Positions 9,901 to 15,696 of a stretch of DNA of 19,962 nucleotides are shown here, piece by piece; positions within the stretch are counted from its first letter, which is position 1; every line of letters begins with the position of its first letter. Source of the DNA: GCA-002715885 sp045561575 (GTDB taxonomy: Bacteria > Bacteroidota > Bacteroidia > Flavobacteriales > BACL11); NCBI GenBank assembly GCA_045561575.1, contig JBJKXM010000001.1, positions 1 to 19,962 on the forward strand. Reading direction: 5' to 3'. Below the pieces are notes generated by a model, which searched no databases, was not told the DNA's origin, and saw only the letters and a program-made list of their open reading frames with translations. A program made the translations under genes and the position numbers.

Positions 9901-11183
9901 TCACTAGACAAGCTGGTTTAATTAATGCAAATTCAACATATGAAGTCACTTATGAGGTAGTTGGTATTTCTAATGGTTCTGTACAAGTTTCTCTAGGAGG
10001 ATATGAATTTGGAACCCCAAGAGACACTCTTGGCGTATTCACAGAAATTATTCATGTAGGGTCAAATAGTGATGGTGATCTTGCATTTATTGGTCTTGAT
10101 ACTGCTGTGCTTGCTATTGATAATGTTTCTTTAAAAGAAATTACTTCAGTTATCAACACAAATGATGACACTTACGGATCATGTTCTGAATGTATATTAG
10201 GCTGTACTGACTCATTAGCATTTAACTATAGTGATTCAGCCATGGTAGATGACGGTTCTTGCCTGTATGGCTACAACTGTCCAGCACCATATCCAATTGG
10301 ATTAAGTTCAAGTGATGTTTATGCTGAAATGGCTACTATTCACTGGGCAGATGCAAATAGTGGAAGCTGTAGAGTATGGAAATACTTTGTAAGATATCGT
10401 CCTGTTGGTGATTCTGTTTGGACAACTAAAGCTGCGGGTGTTGGTTCTGGACTATGTAATGTTGGTCTTCCAAATACTTCTAAAGTATTGAGAAACTTAA
10501 GCCCTTCTACTACATATGAGTTTAAAATGAAAGCGTTCTATTGTGGTGGTGGTGAGTCAAATTACTCATACACTGAACAGTTTACTACATTGCCGGCTTG
10601 TCCTCCAATGACTAACCTTGCGGTTCAAACGTTTAGTTCTAACCACGGAAAAGCGAAGTTTACTTGGAATGAAACGGGGCCATATACTTTTGCAAGAATT
10701 GCGTTAAGAGTTAACACTCCTGGCTCATCATGGCAAACAGCTGGTGGGTTTGGAGTTAACTACCCACAATTCTCTGTGTTGAAGTTTGGTTTAAATGGTG
10801 GTACTGAGTATAGGGCTCAAGGTAGAACATTCTGTGACCCTGTTGTTACTTCATACAGATCAACATGGACCGCCCCTATTGTTTGGACTCAGCCTGGTGT
10901 TGCGCCAATTAGATTAGATGGCGGAACAGCAATTAACAACTTGGAAGTATATCCAAACCCATCAAAAGATGTCTTTAATGTTTCTTTTGTATCAGAGGAT
11001 ATACAAAACCTAGAGGTTAGGGTGCTAAACTTAATTGGAGAAGTTATATACACTGAAGGTTTAGAGCAGTTTGTTGGTGAATACACAAAATCAATAAACC
11101 TATCTAAATACACTAAAGGAGTATACTTCTTAGAAATTACAACAAAAGAAGGTGTTGTAAACAAAAAGATTGTACTTCAATAG
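996..11183 (+). CDS. Giant T9SS-secreted mosaic protein (3395 aa), probable glycan-binding scaffold
   Basis: The ATG at 996 is chosen because it starts a typical signal peptide (residues 1-22, ending FVSA, then QTYD); the in-frame GTG at 930 would add 22 unhelpful residues inside the promoter. Modules in order: A1 (23-133), lamin-tail-like (136-300), jelly-roll CBM-like (319-485), B1, A2 (507-622), B2, lamin-tail-like (645-829), D1 (831-942), D2 (951-1062), B3, C1, B4, C2, B5, MAM/jelly-roll-like (1327-1505), B6, C3, B7, MAM (1649-1806), B8, B9, C4, B10, C5, B11, C6, B12, MAM (2220-2388), B13, A3, B14, A4, B15, A5, B16, A6 split by a CBM4-like insert (about 2923-3055), B17 (3069-3089), two fibronectin III-like domains (3094-3300), T9SS sorting domain (3312-3395, VYPNPS to KKIVLQ). 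A resembles the CBM48/AMPK-beta fold (VNGTFNGW, then YEFKYSAD). No catalytic motif was seen. It is transcribed alone, ahead of a strong terminator. A glycan-capture or adhesion role is inferred. Confidence 0.93.
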   Translation: MKNFTNLLVTLLMSFAFTFVSAQTYDVTFRVDMKNVDPTTFTTPEVNGTFNGWCGNCNAMSDADGDNIWDITIPLADGTYEFKYSADVWTIQENLTPGDPCVITTGPNTNRTLVVAGSNVDLGTVCWESCDECPNDLILQGVTDFTIPDNGYGVSGAQGKAIHVRATADIADLSVYGIGVANNGGGTDGQEYTFDAISVLAGDDILVARSLTAMSDYLTTCYTEFDHVLLATSSISQNGDDAIELFYNGNVIETYGDINVDGTGEVWEYLDAWAYKDAAGSVTFDGGNWTVATPNCTDGSTTMWDASCIYPMCPLNQIDLPISWDDPLTDYTVTDFGGNASTVIVDPAGLRGNILQSEKTSGAQTWAGTTLGTGSGFATAIPFVSGATTMTAHVYSPAVGTAIRLKAEDASDPTKSVETQVTSTIANDWEIIVFDFANHVSGTAQIDFSYTYDKLSIFYDFGNGGAGDLFYLDEVLFGGSTSGTPGCTDPLASNYDNSATVDDGSCVYAVTFNVDMNCEPAGSFTTPNLESPVYGWCGGCIALTDADGDGVWSVTLDLPLGTFEYKYAVDSWAGQEDLVDDMIAGGTCAPVTDYATYANRQVTVVAGLTTADTYGSCDPCVLGCTDPTSLNYDPLATTDDGSCFVPMVDLFFSEYAEGSSNNKYFEIYNPTANTVDLSHYAYPNVSNAPSTPGVHEYWNTFAAGAQILPNDVYVVAHGSADASILAEADETFNYLSNGDDGFALVYGIETSYTIMDWLGNWDGDPGAGWDVAGITEATKDHTLVRKCDVTAGNTSWTSSAGTDSLNSEWTVYPQNTWTYVGSHVTPCPGPTSLISDCDEFTAGPTAWPYVLEAVNVSAGAISQGAQTFTMNVTNLPSGGATFRVAKTTANGNWFFGPAQTMTLGSNSITVAAVTFNRTVKFQFSTGDVEFDALTVNGVSTNCLTPPPPPLTSLISDCDEFTAGPTAWPYILEAVNISAGAISQGAQTFTMNVTNLPSGGANFRVAKTTANGNWFFGPSTAMTLGSNSVTVAAVTFNRTVKFQFSAGDVEFDALSLNGVASGCVAVPVPGCTDPNYDNYDASATVDDGSCANSYTLNMFDSWGDGWNGNTWTATATASGTVYGPYTISSGSTGSETFSSADLCFTVVCDFGSFQSEVSWDLLDGSGATILNGGAPYSGTFGTCTYGCTDPNFDNYDPTADLDDGSCTNTYTLLMTDSWGDGWNGNEWSATNTSTGTVYGPYTILTGSSGSATFTSSDLETLCHLVVCDGGSFPGEVSWDLQDGSGTSVLAGGAPYTGTTGTCTYGCTDANASNYDATADIDDGSCSYGPCAATTPYHETFSTGLLPVGVCTPNQWAISAVAGDGWRFTGNPGYNASTSSGNNRNQGEFAWIDFSGGDIDPVLEVEDVDVSALTTPGLAIDYFSDLGTYTCDNNILHIEAYDGTNWVNISSLQLNATGWNTYYFSLAGMANATTGFMEIRFRGESSGQTCDYYNDLLLDDVKFENVTLGCTDPSYDNYDASAQANDGSCAMNYTLYMFDSFGDGWNGNTWTATGLNSGTVYGPFTVASGVSDTAIFSSGDMCFDIVCDGGSWQTEVSWDLHVSGSSILTGGAPYSGSYNNGCATGCNDPIANNYDPLAVVNDGSCLYGCIDTDTTESFESGLNAWEQDATDNFDWSGNTGSTPSSSTGPTSAFDGVSYLFTESSGNYGNTANLTLDCFDPTTFSSATFIFAYHMYGSAMGTLNVDVSDDGGLTWTNVWTLSGDQGNQWNEAIIDLSTYTSQLSLRIQGITGTSFTSDMAIDYLRLQEAPLAGCTDPNATNYDPNANLDDGSCTYISGCTNTLADNYDPLAYLDDGSCTYSGCTNLTLYMNDSFGDGWNGNTLTITGSNGYSYGSYTIATGSADTAYLCLPDDCFTVSCDGGSWQGEVSWDIVDDAGGATVLTGGAPFTGSFCTPVIYGCTDPTACLYDPTANIDDGSCTYGDWFTVNMYDSWGDGWNGNHLDLIDTSGALVFTTTLSSLDGAFATDSFCLDILSSCYTVFCGDGAWQSEVSWEIVDATGTILLSGGAPYNGTFGTCVYGCTDPTAINYDAAATVDDGSCTSCDIMTLIMNDSWGDGWNGNRWQLVDLSGNIYYDTTLTSGSTDTISVCVLAGNCYEVVVDGGSFQSEVSWTLADASGTTVLSGGAPYSGNYVGTGCVYGCTEPLADNYDATANLDDGSCSYASCISADTTESFEGTLGSPSVWVQSTDDDLDWTPWSGGTPSFGTGPSAAFDGLNYAYVETSSPATLGQTASVYTPCVDLSAWNNPSLVFAYHMYGSAMGTLMVEVSDDGGLSWDSVWALSGDQGDQWFETGVDLGAYSGTVAVKFTGIVGSSFTSDFALDMVRFEELPVFACMDPNASNYDPTATNDDGSCLYATTFNVDMGCVAPGSFTSVSVESPDLSCYGGCITLSDPDGDDIWSVTLDLTPGNYIYLYAIDNNSSQENLVDDMLNGATCAPYTDFFSYANREIIVGTVSTTADDTYGSCDPCVRGCMDPAANNYDSLAQVDNGTCEYDVTFVVDMNCYAGTFTTLAATGPADNWSGNTYLLTDADGDNVWEGTYSVTNDFVYMYVVDTWADSEFSGLFNEMLNGTNSCAPYTDNLSYAYRMAASPSTTSDTYGQCAPCVQGCTDALASNFDANAQVDDGSCLYATTFNVDMNCEAVGSFTSVNLESPLFGWCGGCVPLTDPDGDGVWSVTLDLALGNFEYKYAVDGWTGQENLVDDMQNGASCAPITDYFSYANRLISVTPGTSTSDTYGSCDPCLVVYGCTDAGATNYYAGATNDDGSCLYSTTFNVDMNCESAGSFGYVHLESPSFGWCGGCVPMTDPDGDGVHSVTVDLPAGNFEYKYAVDGFAGQENLIDDMVGGASCAPITDYFSYANRLFNVNNEYTYSPELVVNGDFENGSVPWVVGNGWLVTGGVLYSLGDPLYYNYVTRQAGLINANSTYEVTYEVVGISNGSVQVSLGGYEFGTPRDTLGVFTEIIHVGSNSDGDLAFIGLDTAVLAIDNVSLKEITSVINTNDDTYGSCSECILGCTDSLAFNYSDSAMVDDGSCLYGYNCPAPYPIGLSSSDVYAEMATIHWADANSGSCRVWKYFVRYRPVGDSVWTTKAAGVGSGLCNVGLPNTSKVLRNLSPSTTYEFKMKAFYCGGGESNYSYTEQFTTLPACPPMTNLAVQTFSSNHGKAKFTWNETGPYTFARIALRVNTPGSSWQTAGGFGVNYPQFSVLKFGLNGGTEYRAQGRTFCDPVVTSYRSTWTAPIVWTQPGVAPIRLDGGTAINNLEVYPNPSKDVFNVSFVSEDIQNLEVRVLNLIGEVIYTEGLEQFVGEYTKSINLSKYTKGVYFLEITTKEGVVNKKIVLQ
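3486..4181 (+). repeat. Tandem duplication of module D in the giant gene
   Basis: Two copies start at 3486 and 3846, exactly 360 bases apart. The encoded 112-residue modules differ at about 13 positions by my alignment, mostly conservative changes, so this is the youngest-looking domain duplication in the gene. A proline-rich linker (PPPPP) separates them. A third copy is in the divergent gene at the left edge. Motifs shared by all three: GP(T)xWPY, GAISQGAQTFTMNVT, TANGNWFFGP, and VKFQF near the end. Confidence 0.9.
4266..7583 (+). repeat. Six C modules (DSWGDGWNGN type) interspersed with B repeats
   Basis: C copies are at about 4266-4547, 4614-4904, 5580-5861, 6561-6860, 6927-7223 and 7287-7583, each about 95 residues and each followed directly by a B repeat. 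Every copy has D(S)(W/F)GDGWNGN near its start, a CxxVxCxxGxxxxEVSW(D/E/T) core and a GGAP(Y/F) near its end. The GDGWNG turn with its acidic residues looks like a metal-binding loop; this is inference. I know this motif as recurrent in secreted proteins of marine bacteria but cannot name a family with certainty. Confidence 0.85.
8226..10194 (+). repeat. Cluster of four A modules (A3-A6) in the giant gene
   Basis: Four A modules with start motifs TTFNVDM or VTFVVDM begin near 8226, 8640, 9048 and 9465, separated by B repeats, so an A+B pair of roughly 410 bases is repeated. A5 and A6 are most alike. A3 has lost the Trp of the WCGGC loop (CYGGC), and A4 has lost the loop cysteines altogether (NWSGNTY), although the terminal YGQCAPC pair remains. 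In A6, a CBM4-like domain sits between YANRLFNV and DDTYGSCSEC, which are contiguous in other copies. Confidence 0.85.
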
Positions 11184-11199
11184 TTAAACTCCAGTTTAA
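11184..11199 (+). other. Short inverted repeat just after the giant gene
   Basis: TTAAACT (11184-11190) and AGTTTAA (11193-11199) are separated by CC, immediately after the stop codon and just before the terminator. It may stabilise the mRNA 3' end or be a binding site; nothing decides between these. Confidence 0.4.
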
Positions 11200-11202
11200 T
11201 TT

Positions 11203-11236
11203 AAAAAAGACCCGATTAACCTCGGGTCTTTTTTTT
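11203..11236 (+). terminator. Strong intrinsic terminator after the giant gene
   Basis: A perfect 12-bp stem, AAAAAAGACCCG (11203-11214) with CGGGTCTTTTTT (11223-11234), has an 8-base loop and a T run to 11236. It ends 20 bases after the stop codon and separates the giant gene from the following operon, so the two are separate transcription units. Confidence 0.93.
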
Positions 11237-11280
11237 ACCCTTACGTGAACATATAAGATTTATTTGTTTAACTTCTTAAT

Positions 11281-11314
11281 GTAAAGTTTACACTAAGTAA
11301 ATTTTGTATCTTTA
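11281..11314 (+). promoter_or_regulatory. Promoter region of the beta-glucan operon with the shared box
   Basis: GTAAA-G-TTTAC (11281-11291) is an inverted repeat running into ACTAAGTAAATTTTG (11292-11306) and TATCTTTA (11307-11314), a 7/8 match to TAnnTTTG. The ACTAAGTnnATTTTG part is 13 of 15 identical to 925-939 upstream of the giant gene, and the flanking GTAAA/TTTAC arms are in the same place. The ATG follows 28 bases after the TTTTG. No TTG is well placed upstream, so a dedicated sigma factor or an activator is possible. Confidence 0.5.
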
Positions 11315-11334
11315 CAAAAACTAAAATACCGGAC

Positions 11335-14217
11335 ATGAAAAATAAATTCTTATACCTTCTTTTCTGCAGTATCTTTTGCTTTAACTCTTTTTCTCAAAAC
11401 AACGTTACCTTTCAAGTTGATATGAACAATGTCGACCCAACAACATTTACAACTCCTGAGGTTAACGGAACATTCAATGGATGGTGTGGTAGCTGCGCTG
11501 CTATGACTGATGCTGATGGAGATAATGTTTGGGAGGTGACAATTGATCTTGCTAATGGACCCTATGAATTCAAATATTCCGCTGATGGGTGGGGAATACA
11601 AGAAAGCCTGCTTCCTGGAAGTTGGTGTACTGTGTCTAACTTTGGTTTTACAAACAGAACACTAAATGTTACTGGAGATACAACGTTAGCTGTTGTTTGT
11701 TGGGAGTCATGTAGTAGTTGTGGTTCTGGACCCTCTGCTTATGATGTGACTTTTGAGGTTGATATGAGAGGAGTTACACAAAGCTACACAACGCCAGAGG
11801 TTAACGGGGCGTTTAATGGGTGGTGTGGTAACTGCTGGCCAATGGCCGATGCTGACGGAGATAGTATTTGGCAATTGCAAATGACTTTTGCTCCTGGGGA
11901 CTCTTTAGAGTGGAAATACTCGGCTGACAATTGGAATATTCAAGAAGATTTAGACTCGTCTCTTTCTTGCGTAACTATAAATTATGACCCTGGGGCTCCA
12001 AATGGATGGGGGTATGTTAATAGAGTTGCTGTTGTTAATAGTGACACCACATTTTCAGCGCCATGGAACCTTTGTGGTGTAAGTGGTACTCCTGGCTGTA
12101 CAGATTCTCTGGCCTCAAATTACGACCCAACTGCAACAATTGATGACGGCTCTTGTGTGTATAGTGTAACTTTTAACGTAGATATGAATTGCGACACAAC
12201 CACTTTTACAGAGGTAAATTTAGAAAGCCCTGCATTTGGCTGGTGTGGTGGTTGTGTAATATTATCTGATCCGGATGGTGATGGTATTCATTCTGTAACT
12301 CTTGACTTACCTCTTGGCGCTTTTGAGTACAAGTATGCTTTAGACAATTGGCATCACCAAGAAGACTTAGTTGATGATATGATAAATGGCGGAACATGTG
12401 CGCCAATAACAGATTATGCAACTTACGCAAACAGACAAGTAACTGTAGTGGCTGGCTTGTCTACTTCTGATAGTTATGGCTCGTGTGATGCTTGTGTTTT
12501 GGGCTGTACTGATTCTACCGCTCTAAACTATAACCCTCTTGCAAATACTGATGATGGCTCGTGTACCTATTGTACATACGGCTGTATGGATTCTTTAGCC
12601 TGTAATTTTGATCCACTTGCAACATGTGATGATGGAAGTTGCCTAACTACTTATGGCTGTACAGATACACTTGCTTGTAATTTTGATCCGCTTGCAACAT
12701 GTGATGACGGAGGCTGCTTAACTACTTATGGGTGTATGAATCCGGCGGCATTAAATTATGATTCTTTAGCTACTTGCCCAGACTCATGTATCTTCCCTCA
12801 AGTAACTTATGGATGTACAGACTCAACCGCTCTAAACTATAACCCACTAGCAACAATAGATGACAGCTCGTGTGTTTACTGCAATTACGGTTGCATGGAT
12901 TCTTTAGCCTGTAATTTTGATCCGCTTGCAACATGTGATGATGGAAGCTGTTTAACTGCCTACGGCTGTACCGATACTCTAGCTTGTAATTTTGATCCAC
13001 TTGCTACGTGTGATGACGGAAGCTGTCTAGCTATTTATGGGTGTACCGACACTCTAGCTTGTAATTTTGATCCGCTTGCAACATGCGATGATGGAAGCTG
13101 TCTAACTATTTATGGGTGTACTGATACATTGGCGTGTAACTTTGATCTACTTGCAACATGTGATGATGGAAGTTGTCTAACTGCTTATGGATGTACTGAC
13201 TCGCTAGCAACAAACTATGACCCTCTTGCTACGTGTGAAGACAGTAGTTGTGTATACGGCTATTCTGTGACTTTCCAATTAGACTTAAGAGGGGTTACAA
13301 GCATAACATATACAACACCTGAAGTTAATGGAATGTTTAATGGTTGGTGCGGAAGTTGTAATCCTTTAGAGGATCTTGATGGTGATTCTATTTGGGAAAC
13401 AACTATTTTAATTGACCCTGGAACATATGAATACAAATATTCTGTTGATAATTTTGCGGCTGAAGAAAATCTATTCGCTGGAGATAGTTGCACTGTTTCA
13501 AACTTTGGATTTACAAACAGAACTATTACAGTAGACAGAGATACTGTTTTGTCTCCAGTGTGTTGGGAACTTTGTGGCGATTGTGACTCTGGCCCTTCCT
13601 CATATAATGTCACCTTTAGATTAGACATGTCTGAATACGTTGGCCCTCCATTTACAACGCCTGAGATTAACGGAACTTTTAACGGTTGGTGTGGCAGCTG
13701 TTGGGCAATGGATGATTCGGATGGCGATGATGTTTGGGAATTTACAGCTCTTATTGGAGCTGGAGACTCTATACAGTTTAAATATTCTGCTGATAATTGG
13801 AACTTACAAGAAGGTCTAGACTCGTCGCTTTCTTGTGTCGCCGTAGCTTTTGACCCAGGCGCCCCAAACGGATGGGGTTATGTTAACCGCCTTGAAGTTA
13901 TTAACTCAGAAACCGTATTAGATGTTGTTTGTTGGAATGATTGTGTTGAATGTCAAGGAACTTCTTCTGTTGAAGATGGTCTTTTGAATAATTTGATGCT
14001 GTATCCAAACCCATCAACTGGAGTCGTTAAAATCAAATCTGCCAATGATATTATGCGTTGTGATGTTTATAATGTCCTTGGTGAACTAATCTCTACTGAG
14101 GAAATAAAAACAAACACTAACGAACACGAGATAAATATTGTTAAAAACGGTCTGTACTTTATAAATGTATACACAGAAACAGGCATTTTAACAAACAAAC
14201 TAACAATCCAAAAATAA
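11335..14217 (+). CDS. T9SS-secreted A/B-module protein (960 aa), probable beta-glucan-binding scaffold
   Basis: Signal peptide 1-20 (CFNSFS, then QNNVTF). Order: A (21-133), A (134-253), B (254-274), A (275-389), ten B repeats in a row (390-639), A (643-752), A (753-878), T9SS sorting domain (about 880-960, YPNPS at 890 to the C-terminal KLTIQK). The first A module is close to the N-terminal A module of the giant protein (both have FTTPEVNGTFNGWCG and ADGDN(I/V)W). There is no catalytic domain. The five A modules are held apart by a cysteine-rich rod, an arrangement suited to multivalent binding; this is inference. Its stop codon is one base from the next start (14219), which encodes a GH16 enzyme carrying the same A and B modules. 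That is the best evidence for a shared glycan target. Confidence 0.93.
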   Translation: MKNKFLYLLFCSIFCFNSFSQNNVTFQVDMNNVDPTTFTTPEVNGTFNGWCGSCAAMTDADGDNVWEVTIDLANGPYEFKYSADGWGIQESLLPGSWCTVSNFGFTNRTLNVTGDTTLAVVCWESCSSCGSGPSAYDVTFEVDMRGVTQSYTTPEVNGAFNGWCGNCWPMADADGDSIWQLQMTFAPGDSLEWKYSADNWNIQEDLDSSLSCVTINYDPGAPNGWGYVNRVAVVNSDTTFSAPWNLCGVSGTPGCTDSLASNYDPTATIDDGSCVYSVTFNVDMNCDTTTFTEVNLESPAFGWCGGCVILSDPDGDGIHSVTLDLPLGAFEYKYALDNWHHQEDLVDDMINGGTCAPITDYATYANRQVTVVAGLSTSDSYGSCDACVLGCTDSTALNYNPLANTDDGSCTYCTYGCMDSLACNFDPLATCDDGSCLTTYGCTDTLACNFDPLATCDDGGCLTTYGCMNPAALNYDSLATCPDSCIFPQVTYGCTDSTALNYNPLATIDDSSCVYCNYGCMDSLACNFDPLATCDDGSCLTAYGCTDTLACNFDPLATCDDGSCLAIYGCTDTLACNFDPLATCDDGSCLTIYGCTDTLACNFDLLATCDDGSCLTAYGCTDSLATNYDPLATCEDSSCVYGYSVTFQLDLRGVTSITYTTPEVNGMFNGWCGSCNPLEDLDGDSIWETTILIDPGTYEYKYSVDNFAAEENLFAGDSCTVSNFGFTNRTITVDRDTVLSPVCWELCGDCDSGPSSYNVTFRLDMSEYVGPPFTTPEINGTFNGWCGSCWAMDDSDGDDVWEFTALIGAGDSIQFKYSADNWNLQEGLDSSLSCVAVAFDPGAPNGWGYVNRLEVINSETVLDVVCWNDCVECQGTSSVEDGLLNNLMLYPNPSTGVVKIKSANDIMRCDVYNVLGELISTEEIKTNTNEHEINIVKNGLYFINVYTETGILTNKLTIQK
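12502..13251 (+). repeat. Ten-copy tandem array of B repeats, mostly 75-bp period
   Basis: Copies start at 12502, 12580, 12655, 12730, 12811, 12889, 12964, 13039, 13114 and 13189. Most spacings are 75 bases (21-residue repeat plus 4-residue linker such as LTTY or LTAY); the others are 78 or 81. Repeats contain GC(T/M)D, (N)(Y/F)(D/N) and DDGSC. Six copies of the ACNFDPLATCDDGSC type (one DDGGC, one FDLLA) have four cysteines instead of two. A larger unit is also duplicated: 12502 onward resembles 12811 onward over about 230 bases, implying block duplication followed by unit-by-unit expansion. Confidence 0.9.
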
Positions 14218-14218
14218 A

Positions 14219-15691
14219 ATGAAAAAACTTGCCTTTTTTCTTCTTGCCTCGTTAATTGCAACATCTTCTTTTGGACAGGCATGGACACTAATCTGGGAAG
14301 AAGATTTTTCTGGAAATTCGTTAGACCAGTCTGTATGGACTCATGAGCTTGGAACCGGCAGCCAGAATGGACTTTGGGGCTGGGGAAATGGTGAGCTTCA
14401 GTTTTATCAATCTGGCAATGCAGAAGTAAGCGGGGGAACACTTAAAATTATTGCCAAAGAAGAGCCTAATGGGTTAACCGATAGCTGGGGAAACACCATG
14501 TATTACAGCTCTTCAAGAATAAAAACCGACAATAAGTTTATGGTAAGATATGGAAAAATTGAGGCTAGAATTAAAACTGTAAACGGCGAGGGTTTTTGGC
14601 CTGCTTTTTGGATGCTGCCCTCAGGCGGTTCATGGCCATGTGATGGGGAAATCGACATAATGGAGCAGTGGGGTAATGACTGGCCAACAAACCAAACCAC
14701 TGGAGCTGCTCACATCGGCACATGTCCAGGACAGTCTTTTTATCAATCTTTTCAGCATCAAAGTCAAACAGGAAATTATGCATCGGATTTTCATCTATAC
14801 GGAATTGAGTGGGATGAGGACTACATCGCTTGGTTTGTAGATGGGGTTAAGGTTTATCAAGTTTCTCCTGCAAACTACGGCACAATTCCTGGACAACACT
14901 CTTGGCCTTTTAATTCAAACGAGTGGTACTTAATTCTAAATTTAGCCATAACTCAAAGTGGCCCAAACTCTTTAACTGTTTTTCCTTCTCAAATTGAAGT
15001 TGATTATATAAAGGTTTATGAGAGCAATGGTGTTGCAGGTTGCAAGGACCCTCAGGCCCTAAATTATAATTCATTGGCAACAATAGCCAACGGAAGCTGT
15101 GAATATCAAGTTACTTTTAGGGTAGATATGAACAATGTTTCATCTTCATTTAGTGTTCCTGAAGTTAACGGGACATTTAACAACTGGTGTGGAGACTGTT
15201 GGTCAATGCAAGATCCTGATGGGGATGGCATCTGGGAAAGACAAGTTACCATGCTAGAGGGGAATTATGAACTCAAATTTAGTGCAGACAACTGGTCAAT
15301 ATCAGAATCGTTAGACCCTGCTTGGGCGTGTACTAACGGCAATCCGCAATACACAAACCGAACTCTTGTAGTTGATGAAAACAGGGTTATTTGTCCACAG
15401 TGGGGTGCTTGCACGCCTACGTGTAACTCTATTATTATTTCTGGGGTTTCTGAAAATCAACAAAAAATAAACGTGCTCTACCCCAACCCAAGTTTTGGGC
15501 TTTTTAAATTAAACAACAGTAGTTTTTCAAGCTTAAGTGTTGTTGATGTAATAGGAAAAACGGTTTACAATAATCCTAAAATAAAAAACCTAAACTCTAT
15601 TAATCTAAAACATCTTCCGGCCGGTTTTTATCAGTGTGTTTTATCTTCTGAAAAAGAGCAACACTTTCAAAAAATTCAAATTTTAAAATAG
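14219..15691 (+). CDS. GH16 endo-beta-1,3-glucanase (laminarinase type) with A/B modules and T9SS domain
   Basis: Signal peptide 1-19 (TSSFG, then QAWTL). GH16 domain about 20-270: FWPAFWMLP region (W127-P134) and the catalytic motif EIDIME, with E144 as nucleophile, D146, and E149 as acid/base. The ExDxxE form with the extra residue is that of the laminarinase/agarase branch; GFWPAFWMLP and GIEWDEDYIAWFVDG favour laminarinase over agarase. A B repeat follows (274-294, with the acidic pair changed to IANGSC), then one A module (297-405), then the T9SS domain (about 415-490, YPNPS at 421). The enzyme should act outside the cell on beta-1,3-glucan such as laminarin; lichenan or mixed-linkage glucan cannot be excluded. 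It lies one base after the upstream A/B protein and five bases before a GH3 gene, so it is in an operon. Confidence 0.93.
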   Translation: MKKLAFFLLASLIATSSFGQAWTLIWEEDFSGNSLDQSVWTHELGTGSQNGLWGWGNGELQFYQSGNAEVSGGTLKIIAKEEPNGLTDSWGNTMYYSSSRIKTDNKFMVRYGKIEARIKTVNGEGFWPAFWMLPSGGSWPCDGEIDIMEQWGNDWPTNQTTGAAHIGTCPGQSFYQSFQHQSQTGNYASDFHLYGIEWDEDYIAWFVDGVKVYQVSPANYGTIPGQHSWPFNSNEWYLILNLAITQSGPNSLTVFPSQIEVDYIKVYESNGVAGCKDPQALNYNSLATIANGSCEYQVTFRVDMNNVSSSFSVPEVNGTFNNWCGDCWSMQDPDGDGIWERQVTMLEGNYELKFSADNWSISESLDPAWACTNGNPQYTNRTLVVDENRVICPQWGACTPTCNSIIISGVSENQQKINVLYPNPSFGLFKLNNSSFSSLSVVDVIGKTVYNNPKIKNLNSINLKHLPAGFYQCVLSSEKEQHFQKIQILK

Positions 15692-15696
15692 TTTTT

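Noticed and set aside
12502..13251. CRISPR-like array of regular repeats
   Set aside because: The whole 75-base unit is conserved and in frame inside a coding sequence; there are no variable spacers.
13260..13628. Minus-strand open frame of 122 codons
   Set aside because: It overlaps two well-supported A modules on the plus strand, has no signal or domain, and looks like a shadow frame. The same holds for minus-strand 14067-14441.
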